In this document: positions 46,235 through 58,151 of the stretch, piece after piece | How the letters are laid out: each line of letters opens with the position of its first letter | How positions within the stretch are numbered: the first letter of the stretch is position 1 | Origin: Porites lobata | Taxonomy: Eukaryota > Cnidaria > Anthozoa > Scleractinia > Poritidae | Assembly: GCA_942486035.1 (NCBI GenBank) | Contig: CALNXK010000009.1 | Span: 2,323,501-2,387,500 of the forward strand | Direction of reading: 5' to 3' | Length of the DNA stretch: 64,000 nucleotides | Position numbers and translations under genes: made by a program | Notes under the pieces: generated by a model | Told to the model about the DNA's origin: nothing | The model's database searches: none | The model's input: only the letters and a program-made list of their open reading frames with translations

Positions 46235-46342
46235 TAGCCTGCGTGGCAGGCGTTTGCAAGGGAAGGGAGGGAAAGGGGATTTCGGGCACGTCGCGCCCAA
46301 ATTCACTTCCCCTATCCTTTCGAACGCCTGCCACGCAAGCTA
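46235..46342. mobile_element. 108-bp foldback element, TAGCCTGCG end, 9-bp TSD
   Basis: TAGCCTGCGTGGCAGGCGTT pairs with AACGCCTGCCACGCAAGCTA, one mismatch. Flanks are TTGACTCTG and CTGACTCTG, 8 of 9 identical. Confidence 0.8.
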
Positions 46343-46504
46343 CTGACTCTGGGGCTAAGATTTTGACGAGAAAGGAATGCATCGCTATGCAAATTATACA
46401 AATGCGCAGTTTATCGCCACAGTTACCGAGGGAACCTTTAAGGTGCATAGTATCATAGCAACCAAAATGCGGGGTTTTCACTGAAAGCATCCACAACTTG
46501 TCAG

Positions 46505-46741
46505 GTTAATGTGCATCCTCGGAGACCCAGGGTCAGTCAGTCGGGCCGGGAGAAAAGGCGCGACAAAAGTTTTCAAGCACAGGCGGAAAAGCCCCTGGGT
46601 ACCGACTCTCACCGGACCATTTCCAAACGGTCAAGAGAATGCTGGTTCCTGATTGGGCACAAAAAATGCTTTGTATTATTATGCCCAATCGGCGAACAGC
46701 ATCCTCTGAGTTCTTTTCGTGAGTTCGTACATGACGGTTAT
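46505..46741 (+). repeat. Inverted-pair repeat, left copy
   Basis: About 237 bp matching the inverse of 47879-48113. Shared blocks include GGAGACCCAGGG, GGTACCGACTCTCACCGGAC, GAGAATGCTGGTTCCTGATT and AACTCACGAA inverted. Confidence 0.75.
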
Positions 46742-47225
46742 TGACTCGATCACGGCTTGCCTGGCTCATGCACCAAAGAAATGCACGCAGTCAGGAATCT
46801 TTCAGTTTGATATAAAAGCTACATTTCAAAATACTGGTAGTCTTAACACTAGAGCCTAAATAAGCTAAGAAATATTTCAAGACAATTAAATTTTAAATTC
46901 TTCAAGGAAAAGAAAGCTTCACACACAACCTATCTTTTTCACTTCAGGTTTTCCCACGCAACATAATTAAGATTGATTGACATGTTTCGCTTTTCTCAAA
47001 GCTTGGAAACCGTAAGTTCGGTCGGTTTTAATGAGACGCAAAGTAAAGTTACCGGGTACTTGAGATTTTGCTTAGGCCTTCAAACACGCATTTTTGGTTA
47101 AGTAAAGCTTACCAGCTCTCAAGTCTTACTTGCCAGCCGAGTGTAAAGACAACCACTGTCTACACGAAAACTAAAGACGCTTTTCCAAAAATACAAGCTT
47201 GAGCTTACAACTGGCAGGTATTCAC

Positions 47226-47366
47226 TAGCCTGCGAACAAGCTCTCCTATTTGGGCAAGCGAGGCGAGCCTCACGAGAACGCGCGAGCGAGGGGCTTCGCA
47301 GCTCGCTCGCGCGTTCTCGCGAGACTCATTTCACTCGCCCAAATAGGAGAGCTCGCTCGCAGGCTA
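47226..47366. mobile_element. 141-bp foldback element, TAGCCTGCG ends, perfect 9-bp TSD
   Basis: The hairpin begins TAGCCTGCGAACAAGCTCTC and ends with its approximate inverse. GGTATTCAC lies on both sides (47217-47225 and 47367-47375). The GC-rich centre repeats GCGAGCG. Confidence 0.85.
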
Positions 47367-47878
47367 GGTATTCACGCTTGCATCGATCGCGCCTTCATAA
47401 ATCTTAGGGAGTTTTGTATGTCACGAGAGCTGACAACCACGAAATATTCGCATGAAGAGTGAACTCACATTTTTTCAGTCTCTATCGTGATTATTCCAAC
47501 TCACTTACTTTGTCAAATGCAAGCGAGCTCTTCTGGAGCTGAACTTCTATTAGCCGTATTCAAGTTTTCCCTGCTAGCAGAGGTCTCTCACGACGAGGCA
47601 AAAATGAGAGAAAGGAGAGAGGTTCCTTTCTCTCATTTTCTCTCATTATACAAAAAAGCTTGATCCACGTGCAAAGTTGTTGTTTTGCCATGTCAAGCAA
47701 TTGCTTTTTTTACTTTCTCGTAGCCGCTTCATCATTTATTTACGATACATTGTGATCCGTCAGAAACAGAATTTTCTCAGTGCAAATTAAATTGCTCCTG
47801 CTGATAGTAGTGATCGGTAGTTCCTTCGTTTCTGGTTAGCAATGCTTGCTGAACGAACCGGGCAACTGTGGCGAGATG

Positions 47879-48113
47879 ATAGCCGTTGTGTACGAACTCA
47901 CGAAAAGAACTCAGGATATGCTGTTCCCCAATTGGGCACAATAATACAAAGCATTTTTTGTGCCCAATCAGGAACCAGCATTCTCTTGACAGTTTGGAAA
48001 TGGTCCGGTGAGAGTCGGTACCCAGGGGCTCTTCAGCCCATGCTTGAAAACTTTCGTCGCGCGTTTTAACCCGGTCTGACTGACTGCCCCTGGGTCTCGG
48101 AGGATGGTTAATG
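47879..48113 (-). repeat. Inverted-pair repeat, right copy
   Basis: Inverse of 46505-46741, diverged by roughly a tenth by eye. Either two insertions of the same element or the arms of one 1.6-kb foldback. Confidence 0.75.
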
Positions 48114-48479
48114 TGAGGTCCAAATTCTGGAGAAAAAACCTCAGGAGACCCAAACAATCTCTGTGTGCAACCGATTGTTATTTTAAAGCAATATCGCTAA
48201 TCGCTAATTATATAATATAAATCAATGTTAACGTTGAAGTACCTTACCTGTGGTAAATATAAATATATATATATATAGACCAGTAGGTGAACTACTCAAA
48301 TCCTGAGTACATGGGTGTTTAATACAAGCCTGTTTCGTAGGCCACCGAAAAGGTGACCCACTCTTCAGTTAAACTCCATTATAACACTGAAGCGTCAGGG
48401 TCTACGTCAAGAAAAGTGATCGCGTGATAAAAACGGTTACATATAACGTTTGAAATTTAAATTTTAGAATGAAAAGCGC

Positions 48480-48486
48480 GCGCTCG

Positions 48487-48518
<32 letters not shown>
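48480..48518. repeat. (TA)n microsatellite
   Basis: About 16 uninterrupted TA units. A shorter TA run lies at 48258-48278. Confidence 0.9.
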
Positions 48519-48520
<2 letters not shown>

Positions 48521-48889
48521 GTCTGATTTTGGAAAAAGGTACCCTACAACAGAAGAGGCTGTGTAAAAAATGGATGCCTTTTCTGTGGTCTCCAAATTGA
48601 CGTAACTTCTGAATTACCAAAAAGGCCTTAGAGTGGCTAAGGTTCGTTCAAGTGTGGTAGAGGTTGGCCAGCGAATCACGCCCCTTTCCCCTCAAACCCC
48701 CCCCCCCCCACCGGCTTCTGAGGCCCTTGTCCCAACAACTAATATGGGAGGAGTATAACGAACAAAAAGTATGCACTGATTTCAATGCTTGCGTGTGTCA
48801 CCACTACTGTATGGCGGTAAGTTAGATAGCTACACTAGCCAACGGCTGGAATTCTTAGATAGGTACCTTTTTTAGGTGAAATCAGACAG
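48519..48889. mobile_element. 371-bp TIR element, CTGTCTGATTT ends
   Basis: CTGTCTGATTTTGGAAAAAGGTACC-type left end (key parts CTGTCTGATTT and GGTACC) is inverted at the right as GGTACCTTTTTTAGG...AATCAGACAG. The right end recurs at 61612-61683, also beside a TA microsatellite. Confidence 0.65.
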
Positions 48890-49930
48890 AAATAACACAA
48901 GTGTTAGCTATCTCTTGTAGTTTATAATCTGCCATGGTGATCTTTCTAATTTGGCCAGAAAAGGTTTCTTAAAGCACACAGGGTTTGTAAGCAATCTAGT
49001 ATGCTATTTCCGTGGTCCTTGTATTGTCCGTTGGGTCTGTTTTTTTCGAAAGGGTCAAAGTTCTTTAGGCTCCTTTAGTGCAGTGACCACTGCTTTACTC
49101 CCTCTCTGGTGAAAAAAGATAATAATAATAAATAATAATAAGCAACAGCAATTCAGGGAAAGAAGTATCGCAGCATAAAATACTAGCATTACTAAAGTTT
49201 GTTAACTGGTTCAAGTTAATAGTAGCTTTGAGAGAGAAATATTCGGAGCACCTCTTGCGGTTTCCAAGCAAGATGTCCTATTTACCGTTCTCGTTTTAAC
49301 CCCAATTACCTGCCGGTAACTCTTGCGGCAAGAACCAAGAGCTTTTGCTCGAGTGTCTCCCAGAGTTACCGGCATTTAAAGACTGACAGAAACGTCAAGA
49401 CTTCTACTTGTGAAAGTAAAAAAAAACAAAAAAACTAATGCAGTTTCACTCACCGTGATCTCTTGCAGCGAAGTTGCGCATGGCCGCGGAGGACTGTGTA
49501 ATTGCCCCAAACGGGGCAAAAACCCAGGCTTCGCGCGGGCAACAGCTCCGTGGGCCATTTGTACGATGACGTATCCCTTTATTTTTACTACTAAGACCAG
49601 AGTTCATTTCGTTTTTTCTTTTCTATTTAAATTTGGTAGTCCCAGTAAGGTTTTAATAACAAAAGCCTTAACTTGCACAAGAAAGCAATACCCTGATAAT
49701 GGTAAAATGACACCACGTGCAAATGGCCTACTCCATTATGTAAGAATACACTTTCTCACAAACAAGAAAACCCTCCCAGCGCGAACTTCACTCTCTGTAA
49801 TATAAAACGCACGGTTTTTCGCCAACCCTACTGTTAACCTCTGTCCGCAAAGATTAGCATCTATCAACAGGCCCTAACTATCTGGGTGACCTGTGCTGCA
49901 CCCATAATTCAGTTGTGTCTAAAATCAAAT
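48890..49930. other. Spacer without recognised gene
   Basis: An (AAT)n-like run lies at 49118-49142. ORFs on both strands at 49376-49805 lack domains and splice support. Confidence 0.35.
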
Positions 49931-50010
49931 ATGGCGATCTCCAGGATCTCAGAGGGATCGAGCAAGGAATATTCCAAGATTCAGGGTTTCTTTGTACATC
50001 GTTATAATCG
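49931..50010 (+). CDS. Possible first coding exon, orphan
   Basis: An ATG in AAATATGGCG context opens 26 codons and two bases, beginning MAISRISEGSSKEYSKIQG, then a consensus GTAAGC donor. It may belong to the unnamed gene at 52188-54186. Its phase-2 end does not fit the 52188 exon directly, so an unseen exon would be needed between them. Confidence 0.3.
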
Positions 50011-50203
50011 GTAAGCAAACAGTTACAGTGTTACATTCATTGGACACTGCAGTACAAATTGTATTGCGAAATCCGTTCTCGTCTCTCATGGCAGCTGTGT
50101 AGTAACCCTTACAAGCTTGTGTTGTTTATTTCAGGCCTACACATATTTAATCGCTAGGATATTTACAGTCAAACGAAATCGAGCCTTATAACACTAATGA
50201 AAC

Positions 50204-51800
50204 TCAAGACAATATGAATAAAATAGTATCGAACCTGCGTGCTAAAACCGGACCACAACACCTGTTTGAATATAATTTGCAGACTGTAGTAAAAACAAAC
50301 AACAACAACAACAAAAACATATGTATTTTAAAATGATGTTCCTTCGAATTCATTATCAGTTTTATGCTTTCTGGAGATGATTTCTTGTCAAAGTCAGGTA
50401 TTATTCGATTGATTTGATTAATAAATGCCTGTCTCTGTACTGAGTATTTGTTACATTGAAAGAGGAAATGAATCTCATCTTCTACCTGATTTGAGTTACA
50501 TAAAGGACATAATCTATTTTCTCTTGGCAAATGATCGATTTGGTATCGACCATGTTCAATCATAAGTTTGTGATTACTTATTTTAAATTTAACAAAATTC
50601 TGTCGTTCGTCATAACGTCTTATCTGGTAGAGATAATCAGATGTAGAATATTCGTCTTTAAAAGTTTTATAAAATTCTAGTTTTTTTGAATTTTCAAGGC
50701 TGTGCCACCAAAAAGATAGATATTTCTCTCTCATTTCTGTGGTATATCGTCTAATTTTATCATTATCTAGAGATTCAGCATCTAAACTGGTTAGATTGTA
50801 TTGTTCAAACATGTTTATGAAATTGGAAAAATATCCTGAATGTAGATTCTTTGACATAAGGAAAGACTGTTTGACTATAGAGTCATTATCTTTGTTGTTG
50901 AGGTAAACAAAATATTTCATAATTTTCTGATTTATCGGGATAAGCAGCGGCAATCTATCAAGTTCAGCTCTGCAAGCTATGTTAGAGGCCTTATTGTTAA
51001 CCTCTAAGTAACGTTTACAGAATTTGAGGTGGACTTTTTCTATTGGGGAGCTATCCCATTTTTTAAAATCTTGCTTGGTGTACACTCCCCCATACCTCAC
51101 TGTTGTAACTTAAGATTGGGAATACCATGGTGTCAAAAATATGGGATGCAGTATTAGGATTAAGTTTGTTAAGAATTGTCCGCTTCCGAATACTAGAAAA
51201 CGCGTGAAGGGCCTTTTCTTTTAAGTGTTCGAGTGCAAGTGTAAAGTTTCCGTTGGAGTTAAACGTGTACCTAAATAAGTGTATTCTTGGACAATTTCAA
51301 TTGACTCACTGCCTATGTTGGAATTTGATGTCAATAGATTTTTTTTTGGGCGTTTCTGGAATATCATAATTTTTTTTTTTTTCGGATTAATTTTTAGCTT
51401 CCATTTGTCACAATACAAGGAAAGCGCATTTAAACAGTTCTGTAATCCAGTTTTCGATCTTGATAGAATAACTAAATCATCTGCGTACAAAAGTGAATTT
51501 ATTTTTTTTCCCATTTGGAAGAACAAATGGGTCAGATAAGGTGTGTGTTTTCGAATAAATGTGGTACATTGTTTAAATAGAGGTTAAATAAAAGAGGGCT
51601 TAAAATACAGCCTTGGCGTACACCTCTGGAATATGAAAAAGGCTGTGTTTGGTTTTCACCGATTTTGATGGAACATGTCGAGTTGCAATAAAGGCTTTTC
51701 ATGAGGTTGTACAAGTTTCCTCCTATATTCGTTTCGTAGACATGGCAATTGGTCTTGTGTTTACATAACCCACACGGAATCAAGCATGACATTCCCTTAG
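50204..51800 (-). pseudogene. 5'-truncated LINE reverse transcriptase
   Basis: Reading from high to low coordinate: 51792-51532 encodes an RT segment with VRQGCILSPLLFNLYLNN. 51526-51221 encodes the catalytic YADD box (LLYADDLVILSRSKTGLQN). 51100-50204 encodes the C-terminal region with a CPLC-x9-H-x4-C zinc cluster. The three blocks are in different frames or separated by stops, so the protein is broken. A short (TTG)n tail at about 50293-50318 marks the 3' end. Upstream RT and endonuclease parts are absent, as expected from incomplete reverse transcription. The clade (CR1/L2/RTE-like) is uncertain. Confidence 0.75.
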
Positions 51801-52187
51801 CAACATAACAATTCAGCCATTCAGAATTCAGCTGAATGCATCAGAATAATTGTTCATCTTGTGCTGCTCACGCTTGTTCAAAGCAAAACAGATTAAAAAC
51901 ACTGTTTTAAACTCACGTTTGGGGGGAGTAATGAAATGTGAAATGGAGTAATGATTGTCGGCATATATCAGAAACAAAGTGTGAGTCATCGAGACACTGT
52001 TGCATTACAAAGCAAAGATAATCACAGGAGTACACTGAAACAAAAAACCATTGACCCTCCATACTTGTTTGTGTAGCCCAAAGATTGTTAATTGCTGCAG
52101 TTTATGTTGGTCTTTTCTGTCTAGTCCACACATTGAAATAAAGGATTCCGTATCATAAGCAAGTGATTAATCCTTCAATCTCCACAG
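51801..52187. other. Presumed intron, no element recognised
   Basis: The stretch lies between the LINE and the first supported exon of the unnamed gene. Its 3' end, CCTTCAATCTCCACAG, is a good splice acceptor. Confidence 0.35.
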
Positions 52188-54186
52188 CATGGTACTAATG
52201 TTGTTGGAGATGTAAACTTTATTATTCTCCTAGTTGATCAGAGAATTAAACTGTTGGACATACACAACAAGGTTTTAAGATTCATCACAGGCCTTTTCCT
52301 CCGATTGTCAAGCAGACAGCTTTTTTGAACATGTAGACAACCTCAAGATTGCCTCTTTCAGGTTTAGGGTTCAGTGTTGATTTTCCTTCTTGAATCCAGG
52401 GGGACCATTACTTATGCCACATTCTGACAGACCACATAAACAATCACCGGCAGCATCTTCTGGAGAAAGGAAGTGGAAACATTATTTTTACTTGTGGTAC
52501 GTAAATGCTTAACAGTAGTCTATTATTTTGTGCACTTGATATGGCGTGTGCTGAAGTATAAGCTGTTCACATAATTATATGCCAGAATTGAAACCCATCC
52601 CTAATCTTAAAAGAAGAGCCAAAGGACCTTTTAGCATTGCAGCTGGATCTCAAAGGTGAAAACCACCTCAAGATCTCACTGACCCTTAAGAGAATTATGG
52701 GGACTGGTCAAAAAGCCCATGACAGACACCGCCTCGGTTACAATAAACAGGGTCAATAAAGGAATGAAAGGTATCAAATCACAGAATGTAGTCCCTGCAC
52801 GATTTTTTGCTCTGTAAAAGGTTGGTAATGGCGAGAGAAGGTAGAAAATTCTTCGGCTGGTGTTTTTGTAAGTTCTTAATCTCACCGAGACTGGTCGGTT
52901 GGACCAGATCAGTATTGATTTTATGCCGTGGATTTTTTTTCCACACAAATGGGGAGAAAATCGCAATGTCTAGTTTTTTCCGCTGCCTAATCTGCACACA
53001 CTGCTAATTACCAGCCCAGATGATACATTCTAATGGCTAAGACAGAGACTTAAGATTAAACCATTTCATGCCAGAAATCAATCTTTTCTCAGTGTAATGA
53101 TTCCATTCATCTTCAGTCAAAAGCCTAGAGGACTAGACATCCTACTAGTACCTTCACTGTATTAGTGTTATTTTTTTGTAATTGAAACCATTCCTTCAAG
53201 AAGGAAGTTGGATTCAAGTTTTGCTTGCACAAATAAAGGCGAGTTGTTCACAGTCAGAAATAGGTTGCTCCAGCTTTTAAAGTGCAGTATAAAAGAAGTT
53301 TTATTGTATTCATTTTATCCACACAGCAACTGTGTACACTGCTAGAGACTTTGCAGAAGAAACCAGTGCCACCCTCCAGTTAGCCATGACAAGCTTAAGA
53401 CAGGTTTGAAATGGGCCAGTGTTTTGCTGTACTAGTTGAGGAGTCAAACACAGTAGATAGCCCTTAAATATACGTGGCTAGCCAAATTCACTCCTTAATC
53501 CTCTTGGATGGAGATGTACATGTATCACTTCCTGCAGCACAAGAATGTTGGGGTGGCTTCTTCTGACTGGAGTTGGGTTAGACAGTCAATGGGTAGAAAA
53601 GCAACACTGCCTCGTCCGGTCACCATGGTCACCTTCAAAAAAACAAAGGCGGATGCCATCATTTCAACACAAGCAAGAGATCCATTCACCAGGCATTCAT
53701 GAAGTAATGGTAAGGTAAGCAAGTGCAGTAGAGAAACTTTGTTTACACTTAACATTCACCTTGTGCACAATTTATGAAACTCAACTCGTTCTGAGCAGGA
53801 AGCAGGAATATTGCACATCTGTTATAACTGCCAAAGACTTTTCTAAATTGACTGTCTTGATAATTTTTGCCAGTAACACATAGATATACCATAAACGTGC
53901 GGTTGCAGAATAATATTGTGCTTCAATTTTCAGAGTTCCAGTCTCTCTCTTTATCAGCTAGCCTGTGTGCAGTACCCCCCCCCTTCCCCTGCCTTCTCCG
54001 ATTTTTCCTGCAGGGAGGGAGGGGGTCTGTATACAGGCTATTTATTAGCATAAAATTGGCTGTATAGGTGGTTTGGGGGCGTGGCAGGGGTGTTGTAGCT
54101 CAAAACGAAATTTCTTTTAATTTTTTTCACATTTTGTCTTTCAGCCTGCCCTGGTTCCAGATCAGATGGGATCAAGTTGCCACTAA
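52188..54186 (+). CDS. C-terminal exons of an unidentified spliced gene
   Basis: Four exons fit one frame: 52188-52271 (28 codons, phase 0), 52400-52496, 53327-53403 and 54145-54186 with stop. Acceptors are pyrimidine-rich; donors are GTTTTA (weak), GTACGT, GTTTGA (weak) and none. The joined product is 99 residues here plus an unknown N-terminus. It contains DVNFIILLVDQRIKLLDIHN, then HINNHRQHLLEKGSGNIIF, then VYTARDFAEETSATLQLAM, and ends PALVPDQMGSSCH. The pattern suggests a compact globular domain with a beta strand followed by helices. I do not recognise the family. AATAAA at 54227 follows the stop by 40 bp. The upstream exons were not found; one candidate is at 49931-50010. Confidence 0.55.
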
Positions 54187-54762
54187 ACTATTTACGGTCA
54201 AATTCAGTCAAGATTGCCATTTGAACAATAAAATAAACAAATGGGAAGTTTTGTGCCATTTTCATCCATAAGAATTACTTTGTACAGTATAACTTTCAGC
54301 CAGGATTGAATTAATTGAACCACAGGGTTAGTTAAGTTTGACAATGCTACATGCAAGTACCGTAATTGTCAACGTAATAGAGTTTGCTGGAACGATGAGG
54401 AAAAAGGGAAATTCTTATCAGGAATAACACAAAAAGTTGTGCTATTTTCTCCTCTTGTGGGGATTAACTGATCCACTGGGATCGATAGCAGTATTAAGTT
54501 TGACACTAACTTGCCTTTTCAATAAAGTGACCATATTGGAAAATAATAATAATCAAAGAAGGGTTTACTATTGCAGCCTCCTTTTCCTTAACACCTCTCC
54601 TTACAAAATATACAGTATACAGTACATGGATCTCCAATAAATTTATGTATTATAACAAGTGCTGTATAAGAAGGAGAGAAGCCCGGTTTAAATAAGTGCC
54701 TTTCTCTCACCCCTCCCGCCCTTCACTCTCCAGAAATTCACAAAAATAAATAAGTACTCCAC
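54187..54762. other. 3' flank without further gene
   Basis: Contains AATAAA at 54227-54232, a likely poly(A) signal for the unnamed gene. Nothing else is recognised. Confidence 0.4.
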
Positions 54763-54857
54763 TAGCCTGTTCCAGGCGTTCAGACAGTAGAGCGTGTTAA
54801 CTGACTCCCCACCATTTGAACACTGTACTCTACTATCTGAACACCTGGAACAGGCTA
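54763..54857. mobile_element. 95-bp foldback element, TAGCCTG ends, 9-bp TSD
   Basis: TAGCCTGTTCCAGGCGTTCA pairs with TGAACACCTGGAACAGGCTA. Flanks are GTACTCCAC and GTGCTCCAA, 7 of 9 identical. Confidence 0.75.
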
Positions 54858-56022
54858 GTGCTCCAAACTCTCGGTTTATCCATAGCCATGATCAGGCCGC
54901 AAGTGCATTCATTGGAAGATATGGCCGAATTATAATATCATATTAAAAGATGCCAGGACAATGGTATCATCTATTTAAGCCAACAGACAGTTGTAGAACA
55001 TGAAGATGTTACATTTCTAAGGAAGATGCAAATACACACCGACCAAGGATTCGCTACTTAGAGACCAGACATTGTCATCTAAGATCACGAAAACATGACG
55101 TGCAAACTACGTTGCAAAGCGTTTAGACAAGATCACCTCTGTTAAGGTCACTGAAAAACTCTCAGAATACGAAGACCTAGAAACTGAAGTCAATACAGTT
55201 AGGACTAAGGGTTAGTCTCGGTCTTTGTGAAGCTTTTCTTAAGGAAAGCACAATGCAAAGGCTCAGATGTTGATGATAGTAATAATGACAATAATAAAAA
55301 TAATAACGACAACAACAACAATAAATCAGGAACTGCAGAGCCCTCATCAGGGATGTGAAATATGGTGTCTTTTTCAATTGTGGCGATTGCAATTCTAACG
55401 ACGACAAAAACTTACGATAATTACGTGTGCTTTCGTGGAACAATCGATCTGACTTTTTCACGTGTAGATTACTTTCCCTGGGTAGCAGTGGATGCGGACG
55501 ACAGCTAAAAATAGCCACGTCTCTGGGTACAAATACTCACCCGTCCCAGTACTTCTCGTCTCTCTCAGCGCAGCCATGCTAGAACTACTGACTTTGCTGT
55601 CCTTCAGCAATAAAACAACGATTTTCACTGACCTGAAACCCCTTCCATCGCGTAGTTTATGTTCCATATTTATATATGCACAGTTTTTCTTTCTTGCAAA
55701 ATTCACCCCCTCCGAGAAATAAGCCTTCAAAAAAAGCTTACTCTCTGCCTCAAAGCGAGGCGCGCTAAAATAACCAGTCACGCGATCTACCATACTCTCC
55801 AATCTTAAAACGGCTGCAAGCGCAAAACCTAACTAGTTAATCCCCCTCTGTAAAAGAAAAAATAAATAAATAAACGATTTCTCAGTCGTTTTTTGTGCCA
55901 GTTCTAAACTTTGCGCGAGCAGTGGAACGGTGGCGTCTCCCTTTTTACGTAACTGCAGTAATGCGCGTTTTTGTACAACTTGAAGTAGAACTGAAGATTC
56001 GAACAAAGCTTGTCGCTCCTGC
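54858..56022. other. Spacer without recognised gene
   Basis: An AATAATAACGACAACAACAA-type simple repeat lies at about 55270-55325. Overlapping ORFs on both strands around 55458-55802 show no domain. Confidence 0.35.
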
Positions 56023-56540
56023 TTGTCGATAGTTTTTTTTTTTAAAATAGCTTATGCTGCAGCTTCCAACAGTGAAGCAGAATCAGCTCCCGACCTATCC
56101 CGATTTTTGTATGACTTTGACGTGGACAATCAATGGAGCCATTTCCGTCATGGACCACCAACAGCCTCCTCGGTTGAACGGGGAAGAAGAAAAACTAGAT
56201 TCAAAATGGATAAAAGGTACTCTTCAAGGAAGCAAACACCGTCAAGGAGAAAAAATGCCGCCTATCGCGACGTTGACACGGTCAATTTGGTCTGCTGCAA
56301 CGGTGGATGTCTTTTAAAGAATGGCATAGAGACTGCGAGGCAAGTTATTCGACAGGAACGAGGTAGAGCTTTCTATAGATCTAGAAACTACAACGAACAA
56401 AATTACGTGATATCGAAACTTATGCAAGTGGAACTATTTCCTAGCGGACGCAGAAAAATAACCTACAGTATCCCAGCCTTAGGCCCTGTGTGCAAAATCG
56501 CCTTCATGAAATGCTATGGAGTGTCGCCTAAAAAAATTAA

Positions 56541-58151
56541 GTAATGGTCCGCGTAAGAACTAGGCAGGCAGAACGCAAAATCGATTAAAAGGTGTTAACT
56601 TTTAATTTTTAATTTCAATTAAATGGTGCGTTCTGATTGGCTGAAATCCAAAAATCGACGAAAAAACAAAGAAAAACGTGACAAAAACAACTTTTTTTAG
56701 CTTTATTTTCCCCATTCTCCTGTCTTTTACCTCACGGCCAAGTTTAAGCATTGTTCTGTGCGCCAATCAAAAGTTAGAGCGGAAAACGTGCAACGCGCGC
56801 GTGACCTTGTTGTGAACCATCTTGGATGCGATATTCGAGATGTGAGGAAATTTGTCTTTTACCCGAAGAATGTCGTCAATTTCATGGCTGAAATATACAT
56901 ATTTCCCTTTATCGATTGTTTATTGCTTTTATTCAATGTATTTTATCATCGGAGTGATCGTGAAATTCCTACTGCGGCAGCGTTTGCAGCTGTCCTCAAC
57001 ATGTCGTCGAGTGGCCATGTGGACAAGTAGGACCGAAGCAGTTGTTTATTAGTATGTTGTCAGGAGGAGATCGCTTTGATTCAGTGATGATTCAGAGTAA
57101 TTGTGGAGAATAGCTGGGCACAAAGAGTGGAAGCGATAGATTTGTTCTTTATACAGAAATAAATTAACTTTCTCAAAGCGATGTGAAGCCGCCTGATTTG
57201 AGCTTGAGGTAAGCTGAACCCAATAAATTTTCGCATCACCGCATGATGTGACTGTGTAGTTATTTTGTCCTTTTCGAAACATCAGAATTCTGTGTATCTT
57301 TACTCTTCTATGATTCGATTTGTTTTCATTCTAGGCTGTTTCGTCGAGCGAACGAATTGAAATTTGTAATTGTAATTTCGCAACAGTTGTAAGACGGCAG
57401 CCGCTTAGTTATCATATATAATACAAATGTAGCTCTCACTAGTTTTGAGTGTTACCCGGTAGGAAAGATAATGCAAGTTTGACTGTAACTGTTGCCTTTA
57501 CTTTTTCTAAGAATGAAAGTAGGTTTTGCGGAGATATTTAGGCTAAACATATATCTACCATGTAAGACTGTGAAGAGAGCTTCTTCTGAAACCGAATTCT
57601 CCGAACATCCATGAATTTTTTTCTGTATGGACAATCGTCTTTTTATTCAAATGCGGGTCATTAGGATAATCCTCCGACATGATTTTATGAAATTGTTGTT
57701 CTTTATGCTGGCAAAATAAAAACACGCAGCTTTGGCGCCTTTGCCATGTGAGCTTGAATTACTCTTGTTTCCGATCACGATTTTGACATTTCCTTTGTGA
57801 GAACCGGAGGAGCTGTCTTTCAGGAGGTCGCCGATTGATGTATTCCTGTGCCATTTTCGTGTAATTTTATATCAGTTTAACTTTGCTCGGGTTTGGCGCA
57901 TAGAAATCCTCTAAATTTTATATATGTTATAGTTTTCAACATATCAGAGCAGTAGACAAAATAAAAAATTGTTTGAATGACTCTTTTGCTATCTTAATTC
58001 ATTTCTAAAATTCAAATTTCGCGCTTTTCGCCCTATTGACCAATCAGAGCATTCAAATTTAATTTGATTAGAGAAATTAGCACCTAAAAAATAACTGCCG
58101 CTATTGCACTGGCCTATTGTTCTTTTGCCTAGTTCTTACACGGACCATTAC
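56541..58151. mobile_element. 1,611-bp TTAA-flanked TIR element
   Basis: The ends are GTAATGGTCCGCGTAAGAAC and GTTCTTACACGGACCATTAC, inverse with one mismatch; pairing continues to CTAGGC/GCCTAG. TTAA sits on each side (56537-56540 and 58152-58155), the target site of piggyBac-like and Kolobok-like transposons. Subterminal TCTGATTGGCTG / GACCAATCAGAG are also inverted. No transposase is recognised inside; the ORF at 56758-57030 has no known domain. Removing the element and one TTAA leaves the host frame open. Confidence 0.85.

Noticed and set aside
50204..51100. 298-residue minus-strand ORF as a host gene
   Set aside because: Its zinc-cluster C-terminus and the neighbouring YADD and VRQGC segments show it is the end of a truncated LINE.
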